34,349 nt of DNA from NCBI GenBank assembly GCA_964346475.1, contig CAYFUM010000017.1, forward strand, positions 1 to 34,349, read 5' to 3'. A model generated the notes under the pieces. That model had not been told where the DNA came from. It ran no database searches and saw nothing but the letters and a program-made list of their open reading frames with translations. The DNA comes from DTU036 sp964346475. GTDB lineage: Bacteria; Bacillota; Clostridia; Peptostreptococcales; Acidaminobacteraceae. The translations under genes and the position numbers were made by a program. Below, in pieces: positions 1 to 8,107 of this stretch (position 1 is the stretch's first letter; each line of letters opens with the position of its first letter).

Positions 1-56
1 GATTTCTACTGATAATGGGACAAACGATACCACTTACAGGGAGAAATCTCTACTAT

Positions 57-99
57 AAAAAAGCGAGCTGACGGAAAACATCACTCCATCAGCTCACTT
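57..99 (-). terminator. Rho-independent terminator-like hairpin, minus strand
   Basis: Read on the minus strand, a 13-bp stem (positions 98-86 with 74-62, two G-U wobbles) is followed by a run of T (plus-strand A's at 57-62). The wobbles pair only on the minus strand, which sets the orientation. It lies about 80 bases beyond the S66 gene's own terminator, so it is either a backup terminator or belongs to a small unit between 105 and 160. No convincing gene is visible in 1-160. Confidence 0.6.
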
Positions 100-161
100 C
101 AAAAATCACTTAATCATAGCGCCGGTTTTCGTCCACCAACACCAGAGACATAGACCCAAAT

Positions 162-185
162 AAAAAAGAGCCCCTTTAGAGGCTC
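162..185 (-). terminator. Terminator of the S66 peptidase unit, overlapping its stop codon
   Basis: GAGCCCC (168-174) and GAGGCTC (179-185) form a 7-bp stem with a 4-base loop. On the minus strand it is followed by six T's. The TAA stop of the upstream gene (178-176) lies inside the loop, so the hairpin begins within the last codons of the gene. Confidence 0.8.
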
Positions 186-1084
186 AAAGAAAAACTAATT
201 TTATCATCATCTATTTCAGTCTTAGCCCCAAGAGGCAGAGTAGCCATCGGCATGCAGTGACCGCTCCTAAGATGTGCAAGTACTGGCACTTTAAAATCTG
301 AAAAGAAGTTCCTAAAAAGCTGGTCCTGGCCATAGCTGGGGTCATGTCTATTATTGCAATTATTAAAATCCCCCAGGATAACTCCAGCTAGCTCCTGGAA
401 CTTACCGGCATAGAAGAGCTGCCAAAGCATCCTATGAAGGTGCTCCACAGATTCATTTACATCCTCTAAAAAAAGGATCTTGCCCTTGGTGTCCACTTCA
501 TAGGGGCCGCCAAGGCCAGCACTTATCAGGGAGAGATTTCCCCCCACCAGTCTTCCTCTAGCTTGTCCAGGAACTAGGACCAAGAGGGGATCTCCCGGCG
601 GATTCTCATAGTCATAATCCCCACCCTCTAAGTTCCTCTCCAGGGAGGCCAGGCTATAGCTGTCTAGACCCTTAATAATGTCCGACTGAACCATGGGCCC
701 GTGGAAGGTAACCAAGTTACACTCCTGGTTTAGAAAGACATGCAGATTTGTAATATCACTATAGCCAAGAAAGACCTTGGGGTTTTCTAAGAAAACCTTC
801 CTGTCCAGATGCTGGAGTAGTTCCAATGAGCTATCGCCACCCCTGGCGCAGAAAACACCCCCTATTGTCTTATCAGAAAAAAACCTGTGGAGATCTCTAG
901 CCCTTTCTTCAGGAGAACCAGCCATGAAGCCCCCCCTATTTAATCTGAGGGAGCCACCAAGAATAACCTCATAGCCTAGCTCCTCTAAACTAGACCTGCA
1001 AATATCAATATCACTGGGAGGAATAGGGGAAGAAGGACATATAAGTCCTATCCTATCCCCCTTTTTTAAAGTCGGTATAAACAA
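176..1084 (-). CDS. LD-carboxypeptidase (peptidase family S66, LdcA/MccF type)
   Basis: Probable cytoplasmic serine carboxypeptidase that removes the terminal D-residue from LD-linked peptidoglycan peptides during murein recycling; MccF relatives cleave microcin C. The nucleophile motif GYSD places Ser109. The second motif LFLEDV gives Glu207 of the catalytic triad, and SGH at about His276 precedes the conserved LPLG turn. Length (302 aa) is normal for the family, and there is no signal peptide. The start is TTG at 1084, six bases after AGGAG; the second residue run FIPTLKKGDRIGL is the typical S66 N-terminus. It lies 9 bases after the upstream minus-strand gene and may be co-transcribed with it. 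Family assignment is firm; the substrate (murein versus a peptide antibiotic) cannot be told from sequence. Confidence 0.93.
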   Translation of the reverse strand: MFIPTLKKGDRIGLICPSSPIPPSDIDICRSSLEELGYEVILGGSLRLNRGGFMAGSPEERARDLHRFFSDKTIGGVFCARGGDSSLELLQHLDRKVFLENPKVFLGYSDITNLHVFLNQECNLVTFHGPMVQSDIIKGLDSYSLASLERNLEGGDYDYENPPGDPLLVLVPGQARGRLVGGNLSLISAGLGGPYEVDTKGKILFLEDVNESVEHLHRMLWQLFYAGKFQELAGVILGDFNNCNNRHDPSYGQDQLFRNFFSDFKVPVLAHLRSGHCMPMATLPLGAKTEIDDDKISFSLSL

Positions 1085-1093
1085 TGCTAGCTC

Positions 1094-1705
1094 CTAATCT
1101 TCCAGTACTATTTCTTTAAAGTAGGGAAGGCACTCTATCCACTTGCAAAACTGATGCCATTCTACCAGTTTATGATTTTTTCTTGCATGGTAGATACTCA
1201 TAAGAGTCTCATAGTTGAGCGTCACCGTCCTTAGTTGGTTAAAGCTTGAGGGCAATAGTTTTATGATTTCTTCCCAGCTAGCTTTATCCTTACTTTTGTT
1301 GTAATTCTGTCTCAATTCTTCTAGATAGGCTAGGTAGTTATCAAAAAACTCTTGACTCTTTTCACTTAAACCTTCAGTGCTAAACATTTCTCCTACAAAG
1401 CCTTTTTTATGGATGGTATGCATAGTACTGGTGGAGTTGGCAACAGTTGCCACCTTATAGGTGTCAAACTCCTTCCACCAATAAAGGGGTCCTTCAATAT
1501 CCACACTTACAAGAATCTGTCTCAAATACTTCCTGTGATCGCTGCCAGCCCTTCTTAACTGCTTGGCTAGGCGCAGGTCTTTTTCTCCTATAAAGAGCTC
1601 ACCTTCAAAATTACTATCCGACATGTCCCAGCTATCCAGAGGATTTCTCATCCCCCTCAGGGCATTTTCAAAGTTAAAAACATTATAATTACTACATTTA
1701 ACCAT
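1094..1705 (-). CDS. Conserved phage/Bacillota-type protein, possibly ThyX-like
   Basis: A 203-aa soluble protein without signal peptide or membrane segment. I recognise the overall pattern (an N-terminal GMRNPLDSWD block, LRRAGSDHRKYLRQI, then WWKEFDTYKV and NSTSTMH, and a C-terminal NYETLMSIYHARKNHKL) from a family common in Clostridia and their phages. Such proteins are usually left hypothetical, or loosely linked to FAD-dependent thymidylate synthases by remote similarity. The canonical ThyX RHRxxS motif is not visible, so thymidylate synthase activity is not claimed. ATG at 1705 follows AAGGAGG with 5-base spacing. It is flanked closely by the SLC13 permease (10 bases) and the S66 peptidase (9 bases), so the three genes may form one transcript. 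Confidence 0.6.
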   Translation of the reverse strand: MVKCSNYNVFNFENALRGMRNPLDSWDMSDSNFEGELFIGEKDLRLAKQLRRAGSDHRKYLRQILVSVDIEGPLYWWKEFDTYKVATVANSTSTMHTIHKKGFVGEMFSTEGLSEKSQEFFDNYLAYLEELRQNYNKSKDKASWEEIIKLLPSSFNQLRTVTLNYETLMSIYHARKNHKLVEWHQFCKWIECLPYFKEIVLED

Positions 1706-1715
1706 TAGATCCTCC

Positions 1716-3491
1716 TTATATAGGCCATAGATATAGTACGACGGGTATGCTAACTACAGCGGTTAATAGGGATACAACCAGTCCCAGCCGCCAATAATCA
1801 CCAAAACGATATCCCCCAGGACCCATTATGATGGTATTGGACTGGTGGCCTATTGGCGTCAGATAGGCGCTGGTAGAACCAACTAAAACAATCATTAAAA
1901 AGGGCTCGGGATTAAGACCCAACAACTGGGCAACACCCACTGCTATAGGAGACATAATAAGAGCGGCTGCTGCATTATTTATAATATTAGTTAGGACCAG
2001 GGTAAAGCCTAGAATAAGCAGTAGAGTCACCCAGGGCTCAACACCCGGTGATATTTTTATAATTAAATGTGAAATAAGACTAGCTGCACCGGTACTTTCC
2101 AGAGCTTGGCTGACAGGAAGCAGGCTACCAAGTAGGATTAAAATTGGAAGATCCATAGCCTCATGGGCCCTTTTAATAGAAAGGGTTTTATTAGCCACCA
2201 TTAGCAGTGCAGCCATGGTAAAGGCCAGTGCTGCAGGTAAAATCTCTAAAGCCACTACAAGAAGGGCACCGACAAAAATAGATAGACTTACGACGATTTT
2301 GGTGTTGGATTTAAGTTCTATCCCCCTATCAACTAGGGGCAGGGTTCCCAGCTCTCTAATTACCTCCTGAATGCTGCCAGTGGTTCCCTGGAGCAGCAGG
2401 ACATCCCCAGCCTTAATATCTATTCTATTAGGGCTCTCTGTAACCCTAACCCCTACTCTAGCAACTCCCAGAAGATTAACCCCAAAATTATTACGCAGGT
2501 TCATATCCCTGGCTGTTCTACCTATCAAATTTGAAGTGGGAGTCACAACAACCTCTGTCACCATAATGCCGTTGCCACTGATATCCTCTGCAGATAGTTT
2601 TTTACTACCCGATAGAGAGAGCTTGGATTTTATTAGGAATTCCTCAATACTAGAAGTCGAAGCCTCCAGAATCAGCATATCGTTCTCTTTAAACTCCATA
2701 TAGGGAGAGACTCGGGAGTGTTTTCTTTCATTTCTAATATAGCCTATAACGTTGACATCACTAAAAAAATCCCTCCCTAAATCAACCAGGTTTCTACCAA
2801 CTAGCTCACAGCCACCAACAAGTTTAACCATGGTGGTGTAATCCTTAATCTCAAAGAGGTCTTCCTGGGAGACGTTTTCCTCTCTAAGGGGTATAAGCCT
2901 GGGAGCCAGTAAAACTATAAAGGGAATAATAACAAGGCTAAGGGATAGGCCTAGAGGAGTAAACTCAAACATGGTAAAACCTCTGCCCAATAGGTCTTCT
3001 CTCATAAGTGAAACGATTATATTGGGAGGGCTGCCCACCAGAGTAATAAGACCCCCTAAAAGGGAGGCAAAGGCCATGGGCATTAGATATCGTGAAGGAG
3101 AAATTCCCGATTTTCTAGCAATCTTTATTGCCACAGGCATAAAAAGAGCCATGGCTCCAACATTATTCATAAAGGCTGAGAAAAATGCCACACCAAAGAC
3201 AAGAAAGAAAAACTGAGCCAGGGGTCTTTTAACCTTCTTTTCGAAGGTTTTAACCGCAGCATCGACAAATCCCGATCTCACCAGGCCCTCACTAAGGACC
3301 AAAATTGCAGCTACTGTTATTACTACGGGATTAGAGAAACCTTGAAAGGTCTGGTCCACGGGTACTAGTCCAAGTAGCGTTGCTATAACTAGGCTAGACA
3401 GGGCAACAAAGTCAAAACGAAATTTTCCCCATATAAAGTTTATAAGAATCGCTACCAATAGAGCGATAATCATTGCTTGATCCCTGGTCAC
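1716..3491 (-). CDS. SLC13/DASS-type permease with two RCK_C (TrkA-C) domains
   Basis: A polytopic membrane protein of 591 aa. The first hydrophobic half (about residues 5-200) carries the MNN motif at 108-110 and the SPPN loop at about 154. A soluble insert of about residues 205-385 contains two tandem TrkA-C/RCK_C-like domains, and a second hydrophobic half follows with the matching NNAAAAL motif and a STSAYLTPIG segment. This is the layout of bacterial DASS/ArsB-superfamily permeases annotated as SLC13 family or anion transporter. Substrates in the wider family include sulfate and dicarboxylates; the RCK_C pair suggests ligand gating. The start is GTG at 3491, six bases after AAAGGAG. The substrate cannot be deduced. 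Confidence 0.88.
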   Translation of the reverse strand: MTRDQAMIIALLVAILINFIWGKFRFDFVALSSLVIATLLGLVPVDQTFQGFSNPVVITVAAILVLSEGLVRSGFVDAAVKTFEKKVKRPLAQFFFLVFGVAFFSAFMNNVGAMALFMPVAIKIARKSGISPSRYLMPMAFASLLGGLITLVGSPPNIIVSLMREDLLGRGFTMFEFTPLGLSLSLVIIPFIVLLAPRLIPLREENVSQEDLFEIKDYTTMVKLVGGCELVGRNLVDLGRDFFSDVNVIGYIRNERKHSRVSPYMEFKENDMLILEASTSSIEEFLIKSKLSLSGSKKLSAEDISGNGIMVTEVVVTPTSNLIGRTARDMNLRNNFGVNLLGVARVGVRVTESPNRIDIKAGDVLLLQGTTGSIQEVIRELGTLPLVDRGIELKSNTKIVVSLSIFVGALLVVALEILPAALAFTMAALLMVANKTLSIKRAHEAMDLPILILLGSLLPVSQALESTGAASLISHLIIKISPGVEPWVTLLLILGFTLVLTNIINNAAAALIMSPIAVGVAQLLGLNPEPFLMIVLVGSTSAYLTPIGHQSNTIIMGPGGYRFGDYWRLGLVVSLLTAVVSIPVVLYLWPI

Positions 3492-3587
3492 TTAAAACTC
3501 CTTTTTAGATAATTTGCTTATATTGTATCAGCATAAAATGCCTTTGTCGACCCAGCACTAGTCAAAGGTCAGCTCTAAAAGTAGCCC

Positions 3588-3989
3588 TCACCTGCTATCC
3601 TCTAGGTCCACAATATCATCCACCACCAGGCTCAGGCCCCCCTCCATAATCAGCCTTCCATTAATCCTATCTACGCTTTTGATTATCCCCTGGATAGTTG
3701 AAATCTGCCCCCCCTCCTTTGTTGGGTCCTTTACAAAATAACTTATCTCTACCTGCCTCTTCTTACCAGCCTGCCTTTCTATAAGCTCAAGTTTCCTATC
3801 TAAGACTGCCTGGGCCTGGTCTGTCAAGTGAGGTTTTTTTTCAGTATAACGGGCCCTTTCCCTTATAGCATCATCAAAACCACTGAGGGCAGCAAAGGGA
3901 GAGAATTGCCCTGCCCTCTCACTTCTTGTCATAGAAGGATATTTTGATTTGGGTCTGGACCTATTTATTATATCCCGGTAGTCTGTCAT
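3588..3989 (-). CDS. YolD-like protein
   Basis: A 133-aa soluble protein with the YolD-family signature: a basic N-terminus with RSRPKSKYPSMT, then FSPFAALSGFDDAIRE, and a C-terminal beta-rich region with a hydrophobic SLVVDDIVDLE tail. YolD proteins are encoded next to Y-family polymerases in many Bacillota and are thought to act with them in the damage response. Here the ATG overlaps the polymerase stop by four bases (ATGA), so translation is coupled. Length is typical. The function is inferred from context only. Confidence 0.87.
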   Translation of the reverse strand: MTDYRDIINRSRPKSKYPSMTRSERAGQFSPFAALSGFDDAIRERARYTEKKPHLTDQAQAVLDRKLELIERQAGKKRQVEISYFVKDPTKEGGQISTIQGIIKSVDRINGRLIMEGGLSLVVDDIVDLEDSR

Positions 3990-5494
3990 TTCCTGTGTCC
4001 TCCAAGGGTCTTGTTTCTCTCCAGGCTCGTAGCCCCTTCCTCAAGGCTTATTGCCTTAATTATAGAGCTTTTACCATATTTTTTCTTTATTTCCAGGATA
4101 GCCCTTTGCCTTCTTCTCTCCTTCTTCAAGGCCTCCTCCTCTTTTTTTATCTCTTCTTCCCTGAGCTCATAGTCTGTAAAAAAATCCAGCTGTTCATATT
4201 TAGGCCCTGACTTAAGAGAACCCTCCTCAACCACCTGGCTAGCAGTCAGGTTTATCCTTCTAATCAGGAGGTTTTTATTTATTATCCTGTCGAAAAGTTT
4301 AATGGAGGAATCTCTAATTATTCTTGACGAGGAAGAGTAATCCTCCAAATTAAAGCTACCATGGGCAGCCTTAGGTAGGCTCCTACCATAATCATCGGTG
4401 GTAAGCTCGCCCCTATAGGCTTTTTGCCTGCCGAGGTTTTCAATATCATAGCCCACCGTCAGGGTAAGCTGTTTTGTTACCAGGCCCTTTTCCACTAGGT
4501 CTAGGGCCAGATGCTCTGCCATCTCCCTGATGACCAGGGAGGTCTTTTCATAGCTATAGGGCCTGTTAAGGACCTGGCCAGAACCCAGGCTTTTTGTCTT
4601 GGGCTTATAGGCCTTTATATCAGCAATGCTTGTGGGCTCAAGGCCCCAGGCATGGTCTATTAGGAGCTCGGCATTGACCCCTAAAAGCTCAAAAAGGCTT
4701 TCTTCTTTACAGGGGTCCTGGGCTCCTCCCAGGGAGCAGCGGGCCACATCCCCCATGGTATAAATCCCCAAACTCTCAAGTCTTTTTGCATAACCCTTTC
4801 CCACCCTCCAGAAGTCCGTTATGGGTCTATGGCTCCAAAGCTTTTCTCTATAGCTCTTCTCATCAAGCTCTGCTATCTGAACCCCACCATCCAGGGGACT
4901 GTGTTTAGCCAGGATATCCATGGCAACCTTGGCAAGATAGAGATTAGAGCCTATACCTGCTGTAGCCGTTATACCTGTTGTCTCCAGGACCTCCAGGAGG
5001 ATCTTGGTTGCTAGAGCTCTGGCAGTGATTTTGTAGGTCTTTAAATATGCAGTTATGTCCATGAAAACTTCATCTATTGAATAGACATGGATATCTTCAG
5101 GAGCCAGGTATTTAAGGTATACCTTATAAATCCTCGTGGAATAATCCATGTAGAGGGCCATTCTAGGAGTAGCCACTATATAGTCAAGCCCCAGGTTGGG
5201 ATTAGAGAGGACCCTATCATTTTCATAGGATAAGGCAGAAAATCTTCTTCCCTTTAATCTAGCCTGCCTCGATGAGTTAACCTTCCTTACGCTTTGTATG
5301 ACCTCAAAAAGCCTGGGTCTTCCTGGTATCCCCCAGGATTTAAGGGAAGGAGAGACAGCTAGACAGATGGTTTTTTCTGTCCTTGAGGCGTCGGCTACCA
5401 CTAGATTTGTAGTCAGGGGGTCAAGGTTTCTTTCTATGCATTCTACCGATGCATAAAAGGATTTAAGGTCAATTGCCAAATATACTCTTTTCAT
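3986..5494 (-). CDS. Y-family DNA polymerase (UvrX/ImpB-MucB type)
   Basis: Error-prone translesion polymerase. Residues 1-20 contain the palm aspartate Asp9 in AIDLKSFYASVE. The catalytic SIDEVFMD motif puts Asp141-Glu142 in place, and a helix-hairpin-helix-like thumb follows around FWRVGKGYAKRLESLGI. A little-finger domain lies at about 300-430, with a charged, Glu/Lys-rich tail up to 502. The tail and the coupled downstream YolD gene are typical of the UvrX subgroup in Bacillota rather than DinB itself. The ATG at 5494 lies behind a G-rich ribosome site. I did not see a clear LexA operator upstream. Confidence 0.92.
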   Translation of the reverse strand: MKRVYLAIDLKSFYASVECIERNLDPLTTNLVVADASRTEKTICLAVSPSLKSWGIPGRPRLFEVIQSVRKVNSSRQARLKGRRFSALSYENDRVLSNPNLGLDYIVATPRMALYMDYSTRIYKVYLKYLAPEDIHVYSIDEVFMDITAYLKTYKITARALATKILLEVLETTGITATAGIGSNLYLAKVAMDILAKHSPLDGGVQIAELDEKSYREKLWSHRPITDFWRVGKGYAKRLESLGIYTMGDVARCSLGGAQDPCKEESLFELLGVNAELLIDHAWGLEPTSIADIKAYKPKTKSLGSGQVLNRPYSYEKTSLVIREMAEHLALDLVEKGLVTKQLTLTVGYDIENLGRQKAYRGELTTDDYGRSLPKAAHGSFNLEDYSSSSRIIRDSSIKLFDRIINKNLLIRRINLTASQVVEEGSLKSGPKYEQLDFFTDYELREEEIKKEEEALKKERRRQRAILEIKKKYGKSSIIKAISLEEGATSLERNKTLGGHRK

Positions 5495-5568
5495 CCCACT
5501 CCCCCCTTCTCTTTCTTAGTCTTTATTTTACCATAAGTTGATTTCTATTATGTAGCCTTCAAGGCAAA

Positions 5569-5597
5569 GAAAAAAGAGGCCCTCTCGGCCTCTTTAA
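5569..5597 (-). terminator. Terminator of the AgcS symporter gene
   Basis: Nine-base arms 5573-5581 and 5587-5595 pair perfectly around a short loop. Read on the minus strand, the hairpin is followed by a T-run. It lies 10 bases past the symporter stop codon. Confidence 0.85.
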
Positions 5598-5606
5598 AAT
5601 CCCTTA

Positions 5607-7007
5607 CTAGGCATATTTGTCGTAGTCAAACTGTAACTGCCCGCCCTCGGCAACCTGTTTATTGTAATCCTGATAGATCTTTATAACCAGAGGAGAGAGC
5701 ACCAGAAGTCCGACAATATTTGGGATAACCATAAGGCTGTTGAAAAGGCCAGATAAGGCCCAGACCACCCCTACTTCCTGGAAAGAGCCAAAGACTATTC
5801 CTACAAGAGCAATTACCCTATAGGGAGCAAGGCCCTTGTAACCAAATAGATAGCGGATATTGGCTTCCCCAAAGTAGTACCAACCTACAATTGTTGTAAA
5901 GGCAAAGAAGGTCAGACATATTGCTAGAAAACCTCCACCTGCAGGTCCAAAGGCTTCAATAAAAGCATTTTGTGTTACTCTAACTCCTTGAAGGCCTTCT
6001 ACCTCATAGGACTTAGTTACAATTATGGAAAGGGCTGTAGCAGAGCAGACAACTATGGTATCTATAAAGACACCTACTAGGGCTGTCAGACCCTGCTCAG
6101 CTGGGTGCTTGACATTGGCAACAGCATGGGCATGGGGTGTAGAACCCATACCTGCTTCATTGGAGAAAAGTCCCCTTTGAACACCCATTTTAATGGCATG
6201 TTTGACCATAGCCCCTGCAAAACCACCCGCAGCTGCAATGGGAGTAAAGGCAGATTTAAAAATAGTGGCAAAGGCTTCAGGCACATGGGCACTGAATTTG
6301 AAGAGAAGAATAATCGCACCAAGGATGTAGAGCACCGCCATAGTTGGTACCACCATCTCTGCAAATCGACCTATCCTCTGAACTCCACCTATAAATATTA
6401 GGCCAGCAAAGAAGGCCACAGCAATACCTACAGCAATCTTGGGAATACCGAAGGAATTATTAACAGCATCTGCAATGGAGTTAGCCTGTACCATATTTCC
6501 TATAACACCAAGGGCAATGACTATTAGTACAGCAAAGGAACCTGCAAGGATATTGGCCAGAGCAGGACTTTTTTTACCAACACCCTTTTTAATATAGAAT
6601 GCTGGTCCACCAACAAGTTCTCCCCTACGTCTTTCTCTAAAGACCTGGGCAAGGACTGCCTCTGCAAAAATAGTGGACATTCCTAAAAAGGCAGTAATCC
6701 ACATCCAAAATACTGCACCGGGACCACCAAGGGTAATAGCGGTGGCAACACCACCGACGTTACCAGTACCTACCTGGGCAGCTATTGCTGTTGCCAGGGC
6801 CTGGAAGGATGAAAGTGAGCCTTCTTCTTTTTCCTTCTTGTTAAAAAGGCCACCAAAGGCAATTTTCATAGCAGGACCAAATTTGCTAATCTGTAGGAAA
6901 CCAAGACGAATAGTATAATAAATTCCAATTCCTAAGAGAAGAAAGACAAGTATGTAACCGCTGATAAATCCATCGATATGCTCGATAAAGTTTTGTAAAG
7001 CTTCCAT
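5607..7007 (-). CDS. Sodium:alanine symporter family protein (AgcS)
   Basis: A multi-pass membrane carrier of 466 aa that imports small neutral amino acids (alanine, glycine) with Na+. The family signature is clear: GTGNVGGVATAITLGGPGA at about residues 80-100 and FWMWITAFLGM after it. FSNEAGMGSTPHAHAVA comes later in the chain. The frame is open 51 bases further upstream, but AAAGGAGTGAAT directly precedes the ATG at 7007, so I use that start. It is a single-gene unit with its own promoter (7047-7075) and terminator. It fits an amino-acid fermenting lifestyle. Confidence 0.94.
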   Translation of the reverse strand: MEALQNFIEHIDGFISGYILVFLLLGIGIYYTIRLGFLQISKFGPAMKIAFGGLFNKKEKEEGSLSSFQALATAIAAQVGTGNVGGVATAITLGGPGAVFWMWITAFLGMSTIFAEAVLAQVFRERRRGELVGGPAFYIKKGVGKKSPALANILAGSFAVLIVIALGVIGNMVQANSIADAVNNSFGIPKIAVGIAVAFFAGLIFIGGVQRIGRFAEMVVPTMAVLYILGAIILLFKFSAHVPEAFATIFKSAFTPIAAAGGFAGAMVKHAIKMGVQRGLFSNEAGMGSTPHAHAVANVKHPAEQGLTALVGVFIDTIVVCSATALSIIVTKSYEVEGLQGVRVTQNAFIEAFGPAGGGFLAICLTFFAFTTIVGWYYFGEANIRYLFGYKGLAPYRVIALVGIVFGSFQEVGVVWALSGLFNSLMVIPNIVGLLVLSPLVIKIYQDYNKQVAEGGQLQFDYDKYA

Positions 7008-7046
7008 ATTCACTCCTTTTGTTTTATTGGCATTCAAGCCGTGTTT

Positions 7047-7075
7047 ATTATATAACAAACCCTAGAGGATAACAA
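7047..7075 (-). promoter_or_regulatory. Sigma-A type promoter of the AgcS gene
   Basis: On the minus strand, TTGTTA (7075-7070) and TATAAT (7052-7047) are separated by exactly 17 bases. The predicted start site near 7040 gives a leader of about 30 bases before the ATG at 7007. Confidence 0.7.
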
Positions 7076-7150
7076 GTTAATTCTTTGTCAAAGCCCCCTG
7101 CTAAGACAGGAGCCTGGGCTAATTTTTCTCAAAAGGGCTAAAGGTTAAGT

Positions 7151-7185
7151 AAAAAAAGACATCTATTCCCTCTGGATTAGATGCC
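7151..7185 (-). terminator. Terminator downstream of the AmmeMemoRadiSam unit
   Basis: Arms 7158-7165 and 7178-7185 pair over 8 bp (one G-U on the minus strand). They are followed on that strand by seven T's (7157-7151). It lies about 80 bases after the amrS-like stop. Nothing else is visible in 7186-7264. Confidence 0.75.
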
Positions 7186-7264
7186 CTCCATAAAATTTAG
7201 GTATTTCTTTGATATTATTAGTTTATCCCGGCTGGCTCTTAAGCTAATTAATTTGATCTACTAG

Positions 7265-8107
7265 CTAGGGAAGGTTACCTAGCTCAACCCTCTTCATATA
7301 TTTCTTTGCCAGATCCCTGCAGGCAAGGAGGGTTTTTAAATCAGTCGCCGGAAGGTCGCATTTATAGCTGGGAAAATATCTAGTCAGATGTAAGGGTATG
7401 TCCTCACCTATCCCTGCAAGTTTTTCTATCATGCCCCTGAAGACTTCCTCCTGGGTATTTCTTCCTGGTATGAGAAGAATGGTAACCTCCAGATGTGCAT
7501 CTTCTCTAACCTCTTTAATAGTTTCTAGAACCCTATCCTCTCTGCCTCCACAGATCTTGGGGTAGAGCTCCTCGGGCATCTTATAATCAATGCTCCAGGC
7601 ATCGATAAGCCCTAGAAGCTCCCTCCTAGGCTCCCTTTCTATGTAGCCATTTGTAACTAGGACATTAACCTGCCCCTTCTGGTGGATTTTCATAGCTAGC
7701 CTTTTAACCATTTCAAAATTTATAATAGGTTCATTGTAGGTATAGGCTATACCCAAGGAAGCCTTCTCCTTGGCTGCCTTTAAAAGAAAGTCATCCTCCA
7801 CCCTGATTTTTCTTACACCAGGATCCAAAAGCCTATGGTTTTGGCAAAAATCACAGTGGAAGTTACAGCCAAAACTGCCTATGGACAGGATAGTCCCGGG
7901 AAGATAGTGGCTAAGTGGCTTTTTCTCTATGGGGTCATAGGCCATGGAGGAAATATAACCATCACTTAGAGAGTAGAGTTCACCATCCCTGACCTGCCTA
8001 ACTGAGCAGAGCCCCCTCTCCCCCTCTCTTATAAAGCAATGATGGGGACAGAGTTCACAGCGGACAGCTCCTTCTAGCTTTTTATAATACTGAGCTCTAG
8101 TTGCCAT
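7265..8107 (-). CDS. amrS: AmmeMemoRadiSam system radical SAM enzyme
   Basis: A radical SAM protein of 280 aa. The SAM-cluster motif CxxxCxxC is at Cys81, Cys85 and Cys88 (FGCNFHCDFCQNH). An N-terminal cysteine group (CELCPHHC with a later GLC, residues 17-34) matches the PFL-activase-like family used in the AmmeMemoRadiSam system. The YTYNEP and VNVLVTNGY segments are conserved there. The gene overlaps the MEMO-AMMECR1 fusion by 11 bases, so the two are translationally coupled. The three-part association is well documented across prokaryotes; I know of no settled reaction for the bacterial system, so none is given. Confidence 0.92.
   Translation of the reverse strand: MATRAQYYKKLEGAVRCELCPHHCFIREGERGLCSVRQVRDGELYSLSDGYISSMAYDPIEKKPLSHYLPGTILSIGSFGCNFHCDFCQNHRLLDPGVRKIRVEDDFLLKAAKEKASLGIAYTYNEPIINFEMVKRLAMKIHQKGQVNVLVTNGYIEREPRRELLGLIDAWSIDYKMPEELYPKICGGREDRVLETIKEVREDAHLEVTILLIPGRNTQEEVFRGMIEKLAGIGEDIPLHLTRYFPSYKCDLPATDLKTLLACRDLAKKYMKRVELGNLP

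Noticed and set aside
105..154. A real small protein encoded at 151-110 on the minus strand
   Set aside because: Only 13 codons, no ribosome site, and it lies in frame directly behind the stop of the S66 gene; too little to support as a gene.
3540..3590. A terminator after the Y-polymerase/YolD pair
   Set aside because: Only a weak 6-bp stem (CCTTTG/CAAAGG) with a long loop and no proper T-run is visible.
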